From: Torymus aiolomorphi | Taxonomy: Eukaryota; Arthropoda; Insecta; Hymenoptera; Torymidae | Assembly: GCA_036365515.1 (NCBI GenBank) | Contig: CM070873.1 | Coordinates: 90,093,173 to 90,157,172 of the forward strand | Direction of reading: 5' to 3' | Length of the DNA: 64,000 bases | In this document: positions 32,102 through 44,639 of the stretch, piece after piece | Numbering within the stretch: the first letter of the stretch is position 1 | Layout: every line of letters starts with the position of its first letter | Notes under the pieces: model-generated | The model's database searches: none | The model's input: only the letters and a program-made list of their open reading frames with translations | Told to the model about the DNA's origin: nothing | Made by a program: the position numbers and the translations under genes

Positions 32102-33438
32102 TATTTCAACTCTTAATATCTCCGAAACTAATCAACCGATTTTCGTCGGGTAAAGTTTATTCCCTTCGTCTTGTGACAAAAGGAAAGTACCCTGATGGAT
32201 TTGGGATTTTATTGATTTTCTTTTGTTTTATAACCAAAAAACGATTTTGAATTTTTAGTTTTTTTGATTTTTTCGTATCTTATAGTAATTATTACATAAA
32301 ATAATAAACTTCTCTTAAAAGGTATTCAAATTACCTACATTTTCTTTTTTTAAAATTTAAAATATCTTCACTCTGTCATTTGTTATTAAGGAAAACATTT
32401 TTATATTTCAAAAATTAATATCTCAAAAAATATTATATTTATCGATTTGAAATTTTAACCATTTATTGTAGTAATTGAAGGTTATATCTGGTTAAAATTT
32501 CAAGAGATTATCTTCATTTGTTCCTTAGAAAAAAAATTATTTTCCAAAGAACAATTTTGAATTTTTAGTTTTTCCGATTTTTTCATATCTTATAGCCATC
32601 ATTGAATAATATAATAAACTTTTCTTGAAAGGTATTTAAATTACCTATATTTTCCTTTTTTAAAATTTAAAATATCTTCACTCTGTCATTTGTTATTAAT
32701 GAAAACTTTTTTATATTTAAAAAATTAATATCTCAAAAAATAATTTATTTATCGACTTGAAATTTTAACTAGTTATTGCACTAATTGGAGGCTATATGTG
32801 GTTAAAATTTCAAGAGATTATCTTCATTTCTTTTTTAGAAAAAAATTATTTTTGAAAAAATTTGCGTTTTCGTTGTCGCACGATAACAAGAGCAAAAATT
32901 ATCCAATCGTCCTGAAATTTGGCACAGATGTAGCTTCTATATATCTGCTGATCGAGTTCGTTGCCCAAAAAAATCGGTCCATTACAAAAAAAGATATTTG
33001 AGATTAAAAATTTTTTGTTTAAATTTTTGAATCGCATTTTTTCGGAGAATACTTGATTTATTGACTTAAAACTTTAATCACTTATTAAGCTTATAGAAGA
33101 CTATATTTGGTTAAAATTTAAAGAGATTATCTTCATTTGTTTTTTAGAAAAAAATTATTTTTGAAAAAATTTGCGTTTTCGTTGTCGCACGATAACAAGA
33201 GCAAAAATTATCCAATCGTCCTGAAATTTGGCACAGATGTAGCTTTTATATATCTGCTGATCGAGTTCGTTGCCCAAAAAAATCGGTCCATTACGAAAAA
33301 AGATATTTGAGATTAAAAATTTTTTGTTTAAATTTTTGAATCGCATTTTTTCGGAGAATACTTGATTTATTGACTTAAAACTTTAACCACTTATTAAGCT
33401 TATAGAAGACTATATTTGGTTAAAATTTCAAGAGATTA
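31536..33438. repeat. Diverged satellite/dispersed repeats (309-bp unit) with a (GT)n tract
   Basis: TTGCGTTTTCGTTGTCGCAC recurs at 32862 and 33171, 309 bp apart. A related block (CGTCGGGTAAAG.TTATTC, ATAACCAAAAAACGATTTT) occurs at 31570-31690 and 32145-32260, with a third partial copy at 32540-32730. A (GT)n/(GGTGTGT)n run fills 31970-32102. No protein-coding potential. Confidence 0.8.
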
Positions 33439-34387
33439 GGGTAGATGTCCGTATTAGTGTGGGTTTAAGAAACTCTTCAGTTTTGTCGCATAATAATAGA
33501 CTATTTAAGCTGTATCAGAGATTCCGGGTGGTTTATATAGATAATAAAAGTAATAATCTACACGAAACAATTTTTTTTATAAAAAAATATTAATATTTAC
33601 GAAAGTTACAAGCAATATAAAAAAAAAAAAATTTTTGTACGCATTTGTGTGCCCTAGCAGACAACAAAGTACATTTTTGTGTGCCCCGTATTAATGTGGA
33701 TGTACACGTTTATGTGCCCCACATTAGTGTGTCTTGATAATATTATCATTGCCAACAAAATTATTTTAACTGTAGTGCATTTATAATCAATTTCTAACCC
33801 TTGTTTACATTGAATGTTAATTAATTCCAATACGGTAAAAACTGCTGAAGATCGTCAGTGCGATATGAAACAACGTTTGTGCGCAGACAACCTAACCTAA
33901 CTTTCCTGTTCAAGCGCCGATACGAGCATGCTCGTATTGTATTTGTGCACACACAAATCTGGACAAGTCGTTTTTCACTACCCTATTAGTAGACACCATT
34001 AATTAAATATTAAAATCAATTGAAAACCTTTATATTAAGGTTTATTATATAACATAATATTATTTTATGATATAATCAATTGTATCCCACATTAAAATCC
34101 TTCTGAAACATTATTTAATGTTACTTTTAAAAATGTCATTTCTTAGGAAGTTTGAACAAGGAAACACCGTGACACACCGCAAACCGTGAAACATATTTTT
34201 GAAAGTTCTTTTTTAATGTTATAGTAAATGAAAACAAATTAAGTAATTAATTCTATTTAAACTTAATTAACTATACTTTATGAAAAAAAATATTTTAGTG
34301 TTACGTTTTTACTCGTTCACTTCTAGGATATGTTTTAATAATAGGGCACACAAATATGGACAGGCACACTAATACGGACCACTACCC
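33439..34387. mobile_element. 949-bp TA-flanked MITE inserted in satellite
   Basis: TIRs GGGTAGATGTCCGTATTAGT and its near-exact complement (ending ACTACCC) are bordered by TA at 33437-33438 and 34388-34389. The interrupted satellite word AGATTA|TCTTCATTTG is restored if the insert is removed. The interior repeats TIR-like words (CCCGTATTAATGTGG, CCCACATTAGTGTG, ATAGGGCACACAAATATGG). It has no transposase. Confidence 0.9.
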
Positions 34388-34389
34388 TA

Positions 34390-35640
34390 TCTTCATTTGT
34401 TTTTTAGAAAAAAATTATTTTTGAAAAAATTTGCGTTTTCGTTGAATTTCCAATTTCGTTAATTCGTTTTTCACATTTAGTTACAGTTTATATTTCGCTG
34501 ATAATTGTATAAAATTTATTGAAAAAAAATTGATACCCTTCGTGATTTCAATAAATCTTGTTTTAGTCTATATTTTATTTGTAATTAATGACCGATAATT
34601 ATATTGATTTATCGACTTGAAATTTTAACTGTTACTTATTACACTTGTTGGTGGCAATATTGTGTTGCAATTTTAAGTGATTATCTACATTTATTTTCGA
34701 GAACTATCATTTTAATATTTTTATATAATGTAGTAAATTAAAATATCAAAACGTATTAATAGTGCCATTTTTAGCCCCTTTTTTTATCTCTTTTTAATCT
34801 CAATTTTTTTTAAACTTGGTGGTCTGTCAAAGCTTTTTTTAAAATAGGTACGTAATATACTATTTTGCAAGAAACTGGTATAAGACGCATCGGTTCAAAG
34901 TATTATTGAAATTCTTTAGCATTCCTTTTTATGAAAAACGTATTTTTAGAATTTCAATTTTTAATTAGGAAACTATGAATTAGTTTGAGGAAGCTAAGTG
35001 CCAAAGAATTGGCAGCGGTTTTTATATTTCATAAATTAAGTTCTCAAAAAATATTTTATTTATCGACTTGAAATTTTAACCAGTTATTACACTAATTGAA
35101 GACTATATGTGGTTAAAATTTCAAGAGATTATCTTCATTTGTTTTTTAGAAAAAAATTATTTTAGAAAAAATTTGCGTTTTCGTTGTCGCACGATAACTA
35201 GAGCAAAAATTATCCAATCGTCCTGAAATTTGGCACAGATGTAGCTTTTATATACCTTCAGATCGAGTTCGTTGCCCAAAAAAATCGGTCCATTACGAAA
35301 ACAGATATTTGAGGTAAAAAATTTTTTTTTTTAATTTTCGAATCGCATTTTCTCAGAGATTACTTGATTTATCGACTTAAAATTTTAACCACTTATTAAA
35401 CTTATAGAAGACTATATTTGGTTAAAATTTCAAAAGATGATCTTCATGTGTTTTTTAGAAAAGAATTATTTTAGAAAAAATTTGCGTTTTCGTTGTCGCA
35501 CGATAACTAGAGCAAAAATTATCCAATCGTCCTGAAATTTGGCACAGATGTAGCTTTTATATATTTTCAGATCGAGTTCGTTGCCCAAAAAAACGGTTTA
35601 TTACGAAAAAAGATATAACGCACTGTTTAAGCTGAATCCG
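34390..35640. repeat. Satellite (309-bp unit), further copies
   Basis: TTGCGTTTTCGTTGTCGCAC recurs at 35173 and 35482 (309 bp apart), and the array partly resumes at 34390-34442 after the MITE. Between 34450 and 34990 the sequence is AT-rich and not clearly repeat-derived. Confidence 0.75.
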
Positions 35641-35741
35641 GACCCATGACCCTCTCCTAGGTAGCCTAACTGTACAAAATAAAGTATTAAATTTTAAATA
35701 TTAGAAGTAAAAATTAATTAAAGGGATCAATAAATTAAGTT

Positions 35742-36015
35742 TGAGGAAGCTACGTGCCAATGAATTGGCAGCGGTTTTTTTTAGCAAATATAGATATTTT
35801 AATTCTCTTTTGAATGCTACCCATCCAATTCAATTATCTCGATCTTATGATTAAAAGAAAGCAAAAACAATTTTGAGAAAATCGAAAATTCGTAATAAAA
35901 CAAAAACGCATCGGCCCAATCAAAAAACGGATTTTTAACCCACAATCACAAAAAAAAAAAACAAAAAAAAAAGACAGTCCGGTTAAAATCGACTCAGTAG
36001 AAGCTGAGATCCAGG

Positions 36016-36072
<57 letters not shown>

Positions 36073-36205
36073 CTCTACAGACATTTTTTTCAAAAACCAT
36101 GTATTTTGATTCCTACACCTCGGATAAAAATTATAACATGTTTTTACAACAAATAAAAAAAATTACTATCACAAAGCTTCCTCTAGAAGGAAGCAAAATT
36201 TTTGA
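35742..36205. repeat. Dispersed repeat with internal (CA)n, copy 1
   Basis: Shares order and sequence with 45047-45500: TTTAATTCTCTTTTGAATGC, AACAAAAACGCATCGG, AATCAAAAAACGGATTTTT, AGTAGAAGCTGAGATCCAGG, a (CA)n tract (36018-36071), TTTTTCAAAAACCATGTATT, and a CAAAGCTTCCTCTAGAAGGA end. Confidence 0.85.
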
Positions 36206-36278
36206 AGAGAATGTGTTAGGAATGTTGTATAGCACATTTGGAATCAAAATATACTATTTTTAGAAAATGTCCGTATGG

Positions 36279-36369
<91 letters not shown>

Positions 36370-36410
36370 TGTGTGTCTGTGTGCTTATATGTGTGTATAT
36401 ATGTGTGTGT
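36279..36410. repeat. (GT)n microsatellite
   Basis: About 90 bp of pure GT followed by impure GT/TATATGTG variants. Confidence 0.95.
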
Positions 36411-37400
36411 ATAGACGAAAAGAAATTTGGGCAGACAGTCGTCCACCGGTATAGGTCGAATACGCACCAATTTTGATATAAGCGAAACATCCAACATTTT
36501 AGCGGTTTAACATTCCAAATTGGGAGATTTTTAAATTTATAAACAATTTTGTATGTAATAATATGTGTGCTAATTTTCAAGATCGAACAATTACTTTTTG
36601 AGATACTTAGTATTGAAAATGTTCATATTATACATAGTCACTTTCTTTGTCGCATACTCGCATGATAACTAGACAAAAATTGTTTTAATTTCTTTAAAAT
36701 TTGGTGGAGATGTAGAGTTTGTATATTATTTATTTATTATATGTGTTCTTTGGGTAAAAGAATTCGTTTATGAATTTCAAAGATATTTGAAGTTAAAACT
36801 GATTTAGCCCTCTTTTCAAAACATAATTTTTCGGGAACGGCTTTATGATGTATACTAGAAAATGAAAATGACGGATCCTACGCGTCACGTGTTGCTCACA
36901 TGTGTTTGTTTTTTATTGAAGTTAATTTACAGCGCACTTCACCGATACATGAAATTAGCGAGATACGCTGGCCAATTAGAATCTGAGAAATACGTAACAA
37001 TACTTTTGGCTGCACTTCGATATTAATCGCGTTCTCTCTTTTATAAATGAAAACATGAAATTTATAGACAATCTTGTGTGTAGTATAGGCAATGTATTTG
37101 TCAAATTTCACCAAGAAACATTATCTATTATACAGAATATTGAAGGACAATGATTTGGAAGTAGTAGGATTGTAGGAAAGAGGTTCTTATATAGGGTTGG
37201 TAGGTGTTTTGTATTATTAATATCTTAACATTAAACTTTTGTGTGTTGACATAATATCAGTAGAAACTAATAAAGGATTTCAAAAATAAGAAAAAATAAG
37301 TTCTAAATTATTGAAAAAACATGCAAAATAAATACATTATTTTACATTTGAGCTATATATACTATATATATAGGAGCGATAAATTAATTTGGAGGTAGCT
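36411..37400. other. AT-rich non-coding stretch
   Basis: No gene recognised. The words CGATAACTAGACAAAAATTG and GCTACGTGCCAATGAATTGG link parts of it to the satellite-like repeats at 34.9-35.8 kb. Confidence 0.5.
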
Positions 37401-37549
37401 ACGTGCCAATGAATTGGCAATATTTTTTTTTTTTCATAACAATATTTTGGTATCATTTTCTAAACCACCATATACCTTGGTGCCATTTTCATTATTTTTT
37501 TCGTATACCACGCGTAAATTATTGTGTTTACTCTCCGTTGTCAGGGAGT

Positions 37550-37690
37550 AAAACGCCACATGTACTACCTCCTAGAAACTGCTACGAAGACGCACGTTTC
37601 CCTACCTTTTTCCCGGCTAGCACTAATCGTGAAAATAATAGACACACGAGCATAAGCGTCGCAGTTTCTAGAAATGAGGTTATGTGACGT
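37550..37690. repeat. Inverted repeat around about 80 bp
   Basis: CCTCCTAGAAACTGCTACG-type left arm is mirrored by GCGTCGCAGTTTCTAGAAAT with CACATGTACTA / GGTTATGTGACG outside. ORFs here are not credible. Confidence 0.55.
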
Positions 37691-37752
37691 TTTCGACCCT
37701 GTAATCGGGGATTAAGCATAAATAACTTTCCGCCGGGTATGTGAAAAAATTG

Positions 37753-37862
37753 TATAATACCCTCGAGAGTAATGAGGGCTATGAACGTCCGCGAGTTGCT
37801 GCCCTCGCTTCGCTCGTGCATCAAGTTTCTCACGGGCGTACATAGCCTACTTTACTCCCTAG
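37753..37862. repeat. Hairpin with a CTCGCTTCGCTCG loop
   Basis: GGGCTATGAACGTCCGCGAG pairs with CTCACGGGCGTACATAGCCT; the loop contains CCCTCGCTTCGCTCGTG (37802-37818). It belongs to a set of foldbacks sharing this GAGCGAAGCGAG loop word. Confidence 0.65.
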
Positions 37863-38183
37863 GTGTATAATCAAGGAGCGCGGGAGCGCTCCGAAGGCAA
37901 GTATAGAAGAGCCTTAGGAGTGACCGCGCGATGATATGCATTGAAATGAATGTACGAGAAAAAAATCAATGCACTTATACCTATTGCGTTAGTTTCAACT
38001 ATATAACATATCCTCTTAATCGAAATCCATTTCATTGCTCTACTCAAATCAAAAGATTTTATTTAAAAAGATTATCTCGTTTAAAAAATATAGAGAGTTG
38101 AATTTTTTTATGTCCACTTTCCGATTCTAAATTTTCTCCATAGTTTCAGACTCTCATCCGGTGTTGCGACTTCCTGTCACGTG

Positions 38184-38189
<6 letters not shown>

Positions 38190-38276
<87 letters not shown>
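38190..38276. repeat. (CA)n microsatellite
   Basis: About 85 bp of uninterrupted CA. Confidence 0.95.
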
Positions 38277-38277
<1 letters not shown>

Positions 38278-38349
38278 ACGCACGCCCATACATAACGACC
38301 TAACCTTACGCATCTCTCAACATATAACATATATACATACACACAATAT

Positions 38350-38399
38350 CACGGATGATTGTCTATAGTATATATATATACTATAGACAATCATCCGTG
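38350..38399. repeat. Perfect 50-bp palindrome
   Basis: CACGGATGATTGTCTATAG, then TATATA, then the exact complement. No mismatch over 25 bp per arm. It is followed by GCTCGCTCCGCTCGCC, a variant of the shared foldback loop word. Confidence 0.92.
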
Positions 38400-38689
38400 C
38401 TTCGCCCCCTGCTCGCTCCGCTCGCCAACCCCCATTTTCAGAGAGAAATTTTATAATAATGAAGTATGAAACTATCAAATTTTGACAACATGAAATTTTG
38501 ATGGGTAAAATATCGGACTTAAGACGAATCAAAGGTAAAGGATATACTATTTATGTTCTTTATAATTGCTTCAGAGCAATGAAATATCATTATATTAATT
38601 GAATAAATAGTGTAGAAAATTGATCACATTAGGAGGTGATTTTCGGCAAATTTTTCTAGTTATGAAATGTGGTCACAAAAATAGTATAA

Positions 38690-39540
38690 TTGAAGAAACA
38701 ATTAAATTTTCTGCGTTATGGTCTCTTTAAATTTTTAAAATTAAATCAAAATATTCGTTCGGAAAATAAAGAACTTGCTTCACTATTATTAGAATTGGGT
38801 GAAGGAAAAATTAATCCATTTATTATTCCAAATAAATTGAAAACGAATAATATTTGTAAAGAAATTTATAGTAACATTAATATTAAAACTTCAATAGATC
38901 GTGTAATCTTAACCGCTCATAATAAAGATACTAAAATTATTAATAATAAAGTTTTAGAATTATTGAATAAAAAAGTACATACGTATTATAGTTTAGATTA
39001 CGCAACTCATAAAGGAGTTGATCAAACAGACGAAAATATTCATTTAAATTATCCAATTGAAATGCTTAACAATATTAGAAAAGGTCTTCCACCTCATGAA
39101 TAAAATTGAAAGTAAATGCTATTGTTATGTTAATTAGAAATATAAGTATTGTACAAGGAATGTGTAATGGTACACGTCTAAGAATAACTGGATTATGTGC
39201 TCATAATCTTAAGGCAGAAATAATTACTGGCGAAAGAATTGGTGAAGAGGTTTTTATTCCACTAATAACATTAAATACTGCAGATTCATCTTCATTTCCT
39301 TTTATTCTTTACCTTAAACAATTTCCAATTGTATTAGCTTTTGCCATGACAATAAATAAATCTCAAGGACAGAGTTTCGATTCTATTGGAATTTTTATTA
39401 GACGACCACTATTTTCACATGGTCAGTTATATGTTTCTTTATCCCGATGTAAAAATCCTAACAATATATTTATTGAAAATTGTTCAGAAAATTCTTTAAT
39501 AATAGATAACATTGTATGGAAAGAAATTTTTGAATTTTAA
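38690..39540 (+). pseudogene. Helitron PIF1-like helicase, C-terminal fragment (copy 1)
   Basis: Two frames separated near 39103-39106 give the end of a Helitron helicase: RSENKELASLLLELGEG, IINNKVLELLNKK, then VNAIVMLIRN, GMCNGTRLRITGL, and the final helicase motifs TINKSQGQSF and HGQLYVSLSRC. The matching region of 42400-43797 encodes the same blocks with many differences, so these are two different copies. The Rep and N-terminal helicase parts are missing. Confidence 0.85.
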
Positions 39541-39569
39541 TCTATAATTTACACTATACGATTTGATGA

Positions 39570-40312
39570 GTGAAAATTTATGTCGTATTTTTATTTTGAA
39601 ATATAATGGATCGATCCGAAGGAGGCAGGTAAAAAGAAAAAACAAGTTTTTACTTTAAGTTTGTCCAACGTTCCGTTGGCATGGTCCGCCAACCTCTTCA
39701 GGCTATAATTTATTAACAAAAAGGTTTTTAATTACAATATATAAAAAGAACTATCACTTGTATAAAGGAATAGTATATACCTTATTTTACCTAGCACATA
39801 ACGTCAATGTAAGCAATACAGTGGTGTACATTCGTATTTATAGTCCTAAGATCCTTGTATTTACAAACAAGGCCAAAAATAAACAGAGCGATGCATAGTA
39901 TTAATTTAAAAGGCGCAGTAACGGAAAATACAAACTGTTTAATGATTTTACATCTTCTTTCTTATTGATATTTTTTTTATCGCATTTAATATGGATCATT
40001 TCAGATAGAGTGCGTTTTTTGTAGTTTCTTTCGTAATCTAAAATTTTACTATTTTTCCAGTCGAAGTCATGTGAGAATTTGTTCATATGTTGTTTTACTA
40101 CTGCTTCTGGATTATTAATTTTTTGATGTTCTTTAATTCTCGTGTTTAGAGTACGTTTAGTTTCCCCTGTATATGAAGCTGGGCATGACTTACAGAAGAA
40201 CTTATATACTAGGTTAGTCCGATCCCATTTATCGGTATGGTCTTTACCTAGTTTGATAACTGAGTTGGAACTTTTTTTAACTAACCCAACAATTCTTTTT
40301 ACATGCCTATAT
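39570..40312 (-). pseudogene. Penelope-like element fragment with GIY-YIG endonuclease
   Basis: Minus-strand reading gives SVIKLGKDHTDKWDRTNLVY, then a GIY-YIG-type block (YKFFCKSCPASYTGETKRTL, then RIKEHQ) and HDFDWKNSKILDYERNYKKR, with an ending at about 39900. The RT part is absent. A hammerhead-like motif lies further 3' at 39663-39715. The fragment separates Helitron copy 1 from the truncated start of copy 2. Confidence 0.78.
39663..39715 (-). ncRNA. Degenerate hammerhead-like motif
   Basis: Minus strand: CTGAAGAG, stem GTTGGC..GCCAAC, then GGAAC and GTT. The GAAA core is altered to GGAA, so it is probably inactive. Confidence 0.45.
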
Positions 40313-40313
40313 T

Positions 40314-43300
40314 ATGATAGAAAACAATAGAATGAATTATTTTAGGCAGAAACAAAAAAAATTACGTACTGAATGTTATCAAGGTTTGAGGGATCATGTT
40401 ATAAATAGTGCATTAAATATATCAGAAATTTTGAAAAAAAAAGAAAGACTAGGAAATATTTTTGTACTACCAGCAACTTATATAGGTAGTCCTAGATATA
40501 TGCAGCAACATTATCAAGATGCAATGGCAATAGTAAGAAATATTGGTCGACCTGATTTATTTATAACTATGACGTGTAATCCTAAGTGGAAAGAATTAAA
40601 AAATGTATTAACGACATTTCCTATCGGAACTACGCCCAATGATATGCTAAATATTACAGTTAGATTATTTTATACAAAATTTAAGTGTTTACTTAATGAT
40701 ATAGAAAACCATCAAATTTTTGGAAATGCTTTTGCTTATGTATATAGTATTGAATTTCAGAAAAGAGGATTACCGTATGCACATCTTGTAGTAACATTAG
40801 ATCATACAAATAAATTAATGACACCAGAAGCTATTAATAAACACATTTCTGCTGAGATACCTTCTAATAATGATAAAAAATTACAAAAATTAGTTATAAA
40901 ACATATGTTACATGGACCACATAGTGAAAATTCTCCGTGTTACGATAAATGTAAAGACGTTTGTTTAGGAAAAAAATTTCCTAAACCTTTTCAATCGTCA
41001 ACAACATTTAAAAAAAATGGTTATCCTCAATATAAACGAACAAATAATTCTTCATTAAAATTAAATTTTGTACATTAAAAAAAAATGATGACAAAAGAAA
41101 TGGAATATATGATGAAATTACTGAATATATTGATGGTCGGTACTTGAGCCCAATGGAAGCAGCATGGCGGTTACAAAAATTTCCCTTATATGGAAGGAGT
41201 CATACTATTATCCGTTTAGCAGTTCATACAGAAAATCAACAAAAAATTGTTTTTGAAGAAAATTATGAAATAGATGCTCTTGATAATTGGAAAACAACTT
41301 TAACAGCGTGGTTTGACTTGAATAAAAATGATAAATTTGCAAATAATATAAAATACGTTAATATACCGCATTATTATATATTTAACTCAAAAAAAAGTTT
41401 GGGTAAAACGTGAACGTGAACAAAAACATTATGCTATTGGACGTTTAAATATAGTATCTCCAAAAGATTCTGAAAGATTCGCTTTAAAATTAATATTAAG
41501 TTGTATAAAAGGCGCTACTCCCTTTAAAGATTTACGTATATATAAAAATGTAACGTATAATACTCATAAAGAAGCTGCGACTGCAATGGATTTAATAGAA
41601 AACGATTTACAAATTTTAAAAATTTTTGAAGAAGCATGTCGTAGCATGTATCACGTTACCTTTTCAATTACGTAAATTTTTTACTTCGTTTCTACTAACA
41701 GAAAATATTCAAGCCAATATTATTTAGGAAAATTTAAAAAAATACTTTAGTAAAGATTTTCATGAAAATAAAGATAACTTAGCTTTAGATCATATAAATA
41801 AATTATTATTGTTGGAAGATTTATCTTGTATAGATTTTTGATTACCTGAACCTGATCCCATCATAAATGATATAAAATACGAGAGTAAAATAATTTCAAT
41901 TAGTAAGGAAATATTCGAAGATATGTTTACAAAATTAAATGAAGATCAAAAATTTATTTTCAAACAACTTATAAAAAATATAAATAAAATAAATTTTATA
42001 GACGGTCCTGGAGGTTCGGATAAAACATTTTTATATAAAACTTTAATTTATTATTTTCTATCAAAAGGAAAAAATATTATATCAATGGCTTGGACCGGTA
42101 TAGCGTCTATTCTATTACCCAAAGGAATGTCTAGTCATAGAACCTTTAGATTACCATTAGATTTAAATAGTATTGAAAATTCTTTTTTAAAATTAGAATC
42201 AGATAAAAAGAAATTAAGAGAAACAGAAGTCATAATCTGGGATGAAGCATCTATGATACCCAAAAAAGCTTTAGAAATTATTGACAGAACTTTAAGAGAT
42301 TTATGTACAAACGATTTACCTTTTGGGGGAAAATTAATAATTTTAGGACGTGATTTTCGAGAAATACTCCCAGTAATGAAAAACGGATTTAGAAGTGCTA
42401 TAATTGAAGACACTATTAAATATTCTGAACTTTGGCATTTATTTAAAATTTTCAAATTAAAACACAATATTCGTTCTCAGAATAATGAATTCTCAAAATT
42501 ATTATTACAAATTGGAGACGGTAATATAAATCCTTTTATAATACCTAATAATTGAAGAACTAACGATGTTTGCTTACAAATTTATAAAAATATTAATAAA
42601 ATAAATGATTATGATCGTGTTATTTTAGCACCTCATAATGAAGACATTAAATTTTTGAATAAAAAATTGTAATGTTATTAAATGGTGATAAGAAGACTTA
42701 TTGTAGTACAGATTATGCGACTCATAAAGGTGTTGGTCAAAGTGATGACAACATTCATCTACTTTTTCCAATAGAAACATTAAACAATGTTTATGAAGGT
42801 TTGCCACCTCATAAATTAGATTTAAAAGTTAATGCTATTGTTATGTTAATCTTTTAGCTGCGGGGGTGGTCGATATATGGACCACTCTAGAGACAAAGAA
42901 TATTTGAAGTTTTTAGATCAAATTTGATGTTCTGAATACATAACAAATAGTTTTAAAATTTCTCAAAACATTCTTGACCTTGAAATACTGATTTTCAAGG
43001 TCAGGATTATCAACAGGAATTTTTTATTATTTTTTACGTATTCAGCACATCAAACTACGTACGAAAACTGTCTAAAAACTTGACTTATAGTAGGAATGAA
43101 ATTTGACCTTCAAATGGTGATTTTCAAGGTCAAGGGTGTCTGCGAGAATTTTGTTACTATTTTTTTCATATTCAACGCGTGAAATTACATAGAAATACCC
43201 TCTCAAATCTTCATAACAAAAGAGACAAATTTTTTTACATTGTATTTTACGTTGCCTGCGGGGCTGGTCGATATATGGACCAGCAGTCAGGTCAGCGACT

Positions 43301-43797
43301 CTATCTGAGATATCCAGTGATATTATGTATACATTTTACATATTCTGAGAGGTCAATTTGTACTGAAATTTCCCCGCAGCCTAAAGGTTAATTAGGAATT
43401 TGAGTATACACGAAGGTTTGTGTAACGGTACTAGACTTAAAATAACCAAATTATTTAGATATAATATTGAAGCAGAATATTAACAGGAGAAAAAGTAGGT
43501 AATAGATTTTTTATTCCAAGAATTACATTAAATACAGGAGAATCTTCTTTATTACCGTTTATTCTTAATAAAAAACAGTTTCCATTAACATTAGCATTTT
43601 GCATGACCATTAATAAATCTCAGGGACAAAGTTTTGATTATGTAGGGTTATACATCAAAAGGCAATTATTCTCACACGGTCAATTATATGTTGCTTTACC
43701 AGGATGTAGAAATCCAGATAACATATATATAAAAAATAATTTAGAAAATTCATTAGAAATTGAAAATATTGTTTGGGAAGAAATTCTTAATAATTAA
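40314..43797 (+). pseudogene. Helitron Rep-helicase (copy 2), 5'-truncated and interrupted
   Basis: The Rep part (40314-41078) has YIMIENNRMNYFR-like start, FITMTCNPKWKEL and the HUH site reading RGLPYAHLVV, where the first His is Tyr. The PIF1 helicase part (41923-42555) has Walker A-like GPGGSDKT (normally GKT after GG-S/T-G), Walker B IIWDEASM, and later TINKSQGQSF and HGQLYVALPGC (43600-43720). Frames shift in A runs near 41078 and 41395; stops occur at 41779-41781 region, 42553-42555 and 42670. A piggyBac-like MITE splits the helicase at 42850-43387. The protein would drive rolling-circle transposition; this copy cannot. Confidence 0.88.
42850..43387. mobile_element. 538-bp piggyBac-like MITE, TTAA target
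   Basis: TTAA borders both sides (42846-42849 and 43388-43391). TIRs are TCTTTTAG-CTGCGGGG and CCTTTAGGCTGCGGGG (inverted). Removing the insert plus one TTAA restores the helicase frame across VNAIVMLI. Inside, CTGCGGGG.TGGTCGATATAT occurs twice (42857, 43257), and TTTTCAAGGTCA/TGACCTT words form further foldbacks. Confidence 0.88.
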
Positions 43798-43872
43798 AAA
43801 AACAACTAGTTATATAAGTAAATATGTATATATATTTATTGCATATATTTATTAAAAAATATGTTCATATAT

Positions 43873-43933
43873 ACACATGAAGTCGATGTTGTATAGTATT
43901 TAACACACATCGACTTCATGTGTACTACGTAAC
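43873..43933. repeat. Perfect 17-bp hairpin
   Basis: ACACATGAAGTCGATGT (43873-43889) and its exact complement (43917-43933) flank a 27-nt loop, 75 bp after the Helitron stop. It is not the usual short GC hairpin next to CTRR of Helitron 3' ends. Confidence 0.85.
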
Positions 43934-43956
43934 ACACGTTATAATTTAAGCCTGAA

Positions 43957-44002
43957 GAGGTTGGCAGACCAAGGCAACGAAACGTTGCCTTTTCTAATGA
44001 AA
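43957..44002 (+). ncRNA. Hammerhead-ribozyme-like motif (Penelope-type)
   Basis: CTGAAGAG, stem GTTG..CAAC, then GAAAC and GTT, following the order CUGANGA - stem II - GAAA - NUH of hammerhead ribozymes. A diverged partner in opposite orientation is at 39663-39715. Confidence 0.5.
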
Positions 44003-44097
44003 TTGTTGAATTTTTTATTTCTAATCCTCGCCTCCGTCAGATCGACTTAACTCACTAGCTTCTTAGAAAAAATTTGGGAGTGCGATATTTTACTCAT

Positions 44098-44284
<187 letters not shown>

Positions 44285-44297
44285 TTGTTTTAACAGA

Positions 44298-44499
44298 TTT
44301 ATGGAGCCCTTTTATACACATGAGCATATTTATGGAACCCGTTTTCTTTTATGGAGCCCGGGTCCCATAAAATATTTTTCTCGGGCGTTTATGGAGCCCG
44401 ATCTAGAGTCTATAACCCCAGGGTCCATTATATCTTTAGTCACTTGCCATAGGGATCTCTGGGCTGTAGGTACTAATATACAGGGATGGGCTCCATAAA
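44298..44499. repeat. About 200-bp block with repeated TTTATGGAGCCC
   Basis: TTTATGGAGCCC (or GGAACCC) occurs at about 44298, 44329, 44349 and 44388, and inverted as GGGCTCCATAAA at 44488-44499. Terminal inverted copies suggest a tiny MITE lying between two (AT)n tracts. Confidence 0.6.
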
Positions 44500-44511
44500 C
44501 GGATGCGGGGA

Positions 44512-44514
<3 letters not shown>

Positions 44515-44592
<78 letters not shown>
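44515..44592. repeat. (AT)n microsatellite
   Basis: About 75 bp of AT. Confidence 0.96.
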
Positions 44593-44593
<1 letters not shown>

Positions 44594-44639
44594 CATTAGG
44601 GGATTATAAGCATTTTATAAAAAAACACGTTTTTGTTTT

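Noticed and set aside
41070..41400. Helitron frameshifts as proof of decay
   Set aside because: Two of them lie in A runs and could be sequencing errors; other stops and altered catalytic residues are better evidence.
43873..43933. Helitron 3' terminal hairpin
   Set aside because: Stem is AT/GC mixed and 17 bp with a 27-nt loop, and no CTRR end follows within the usual distance.
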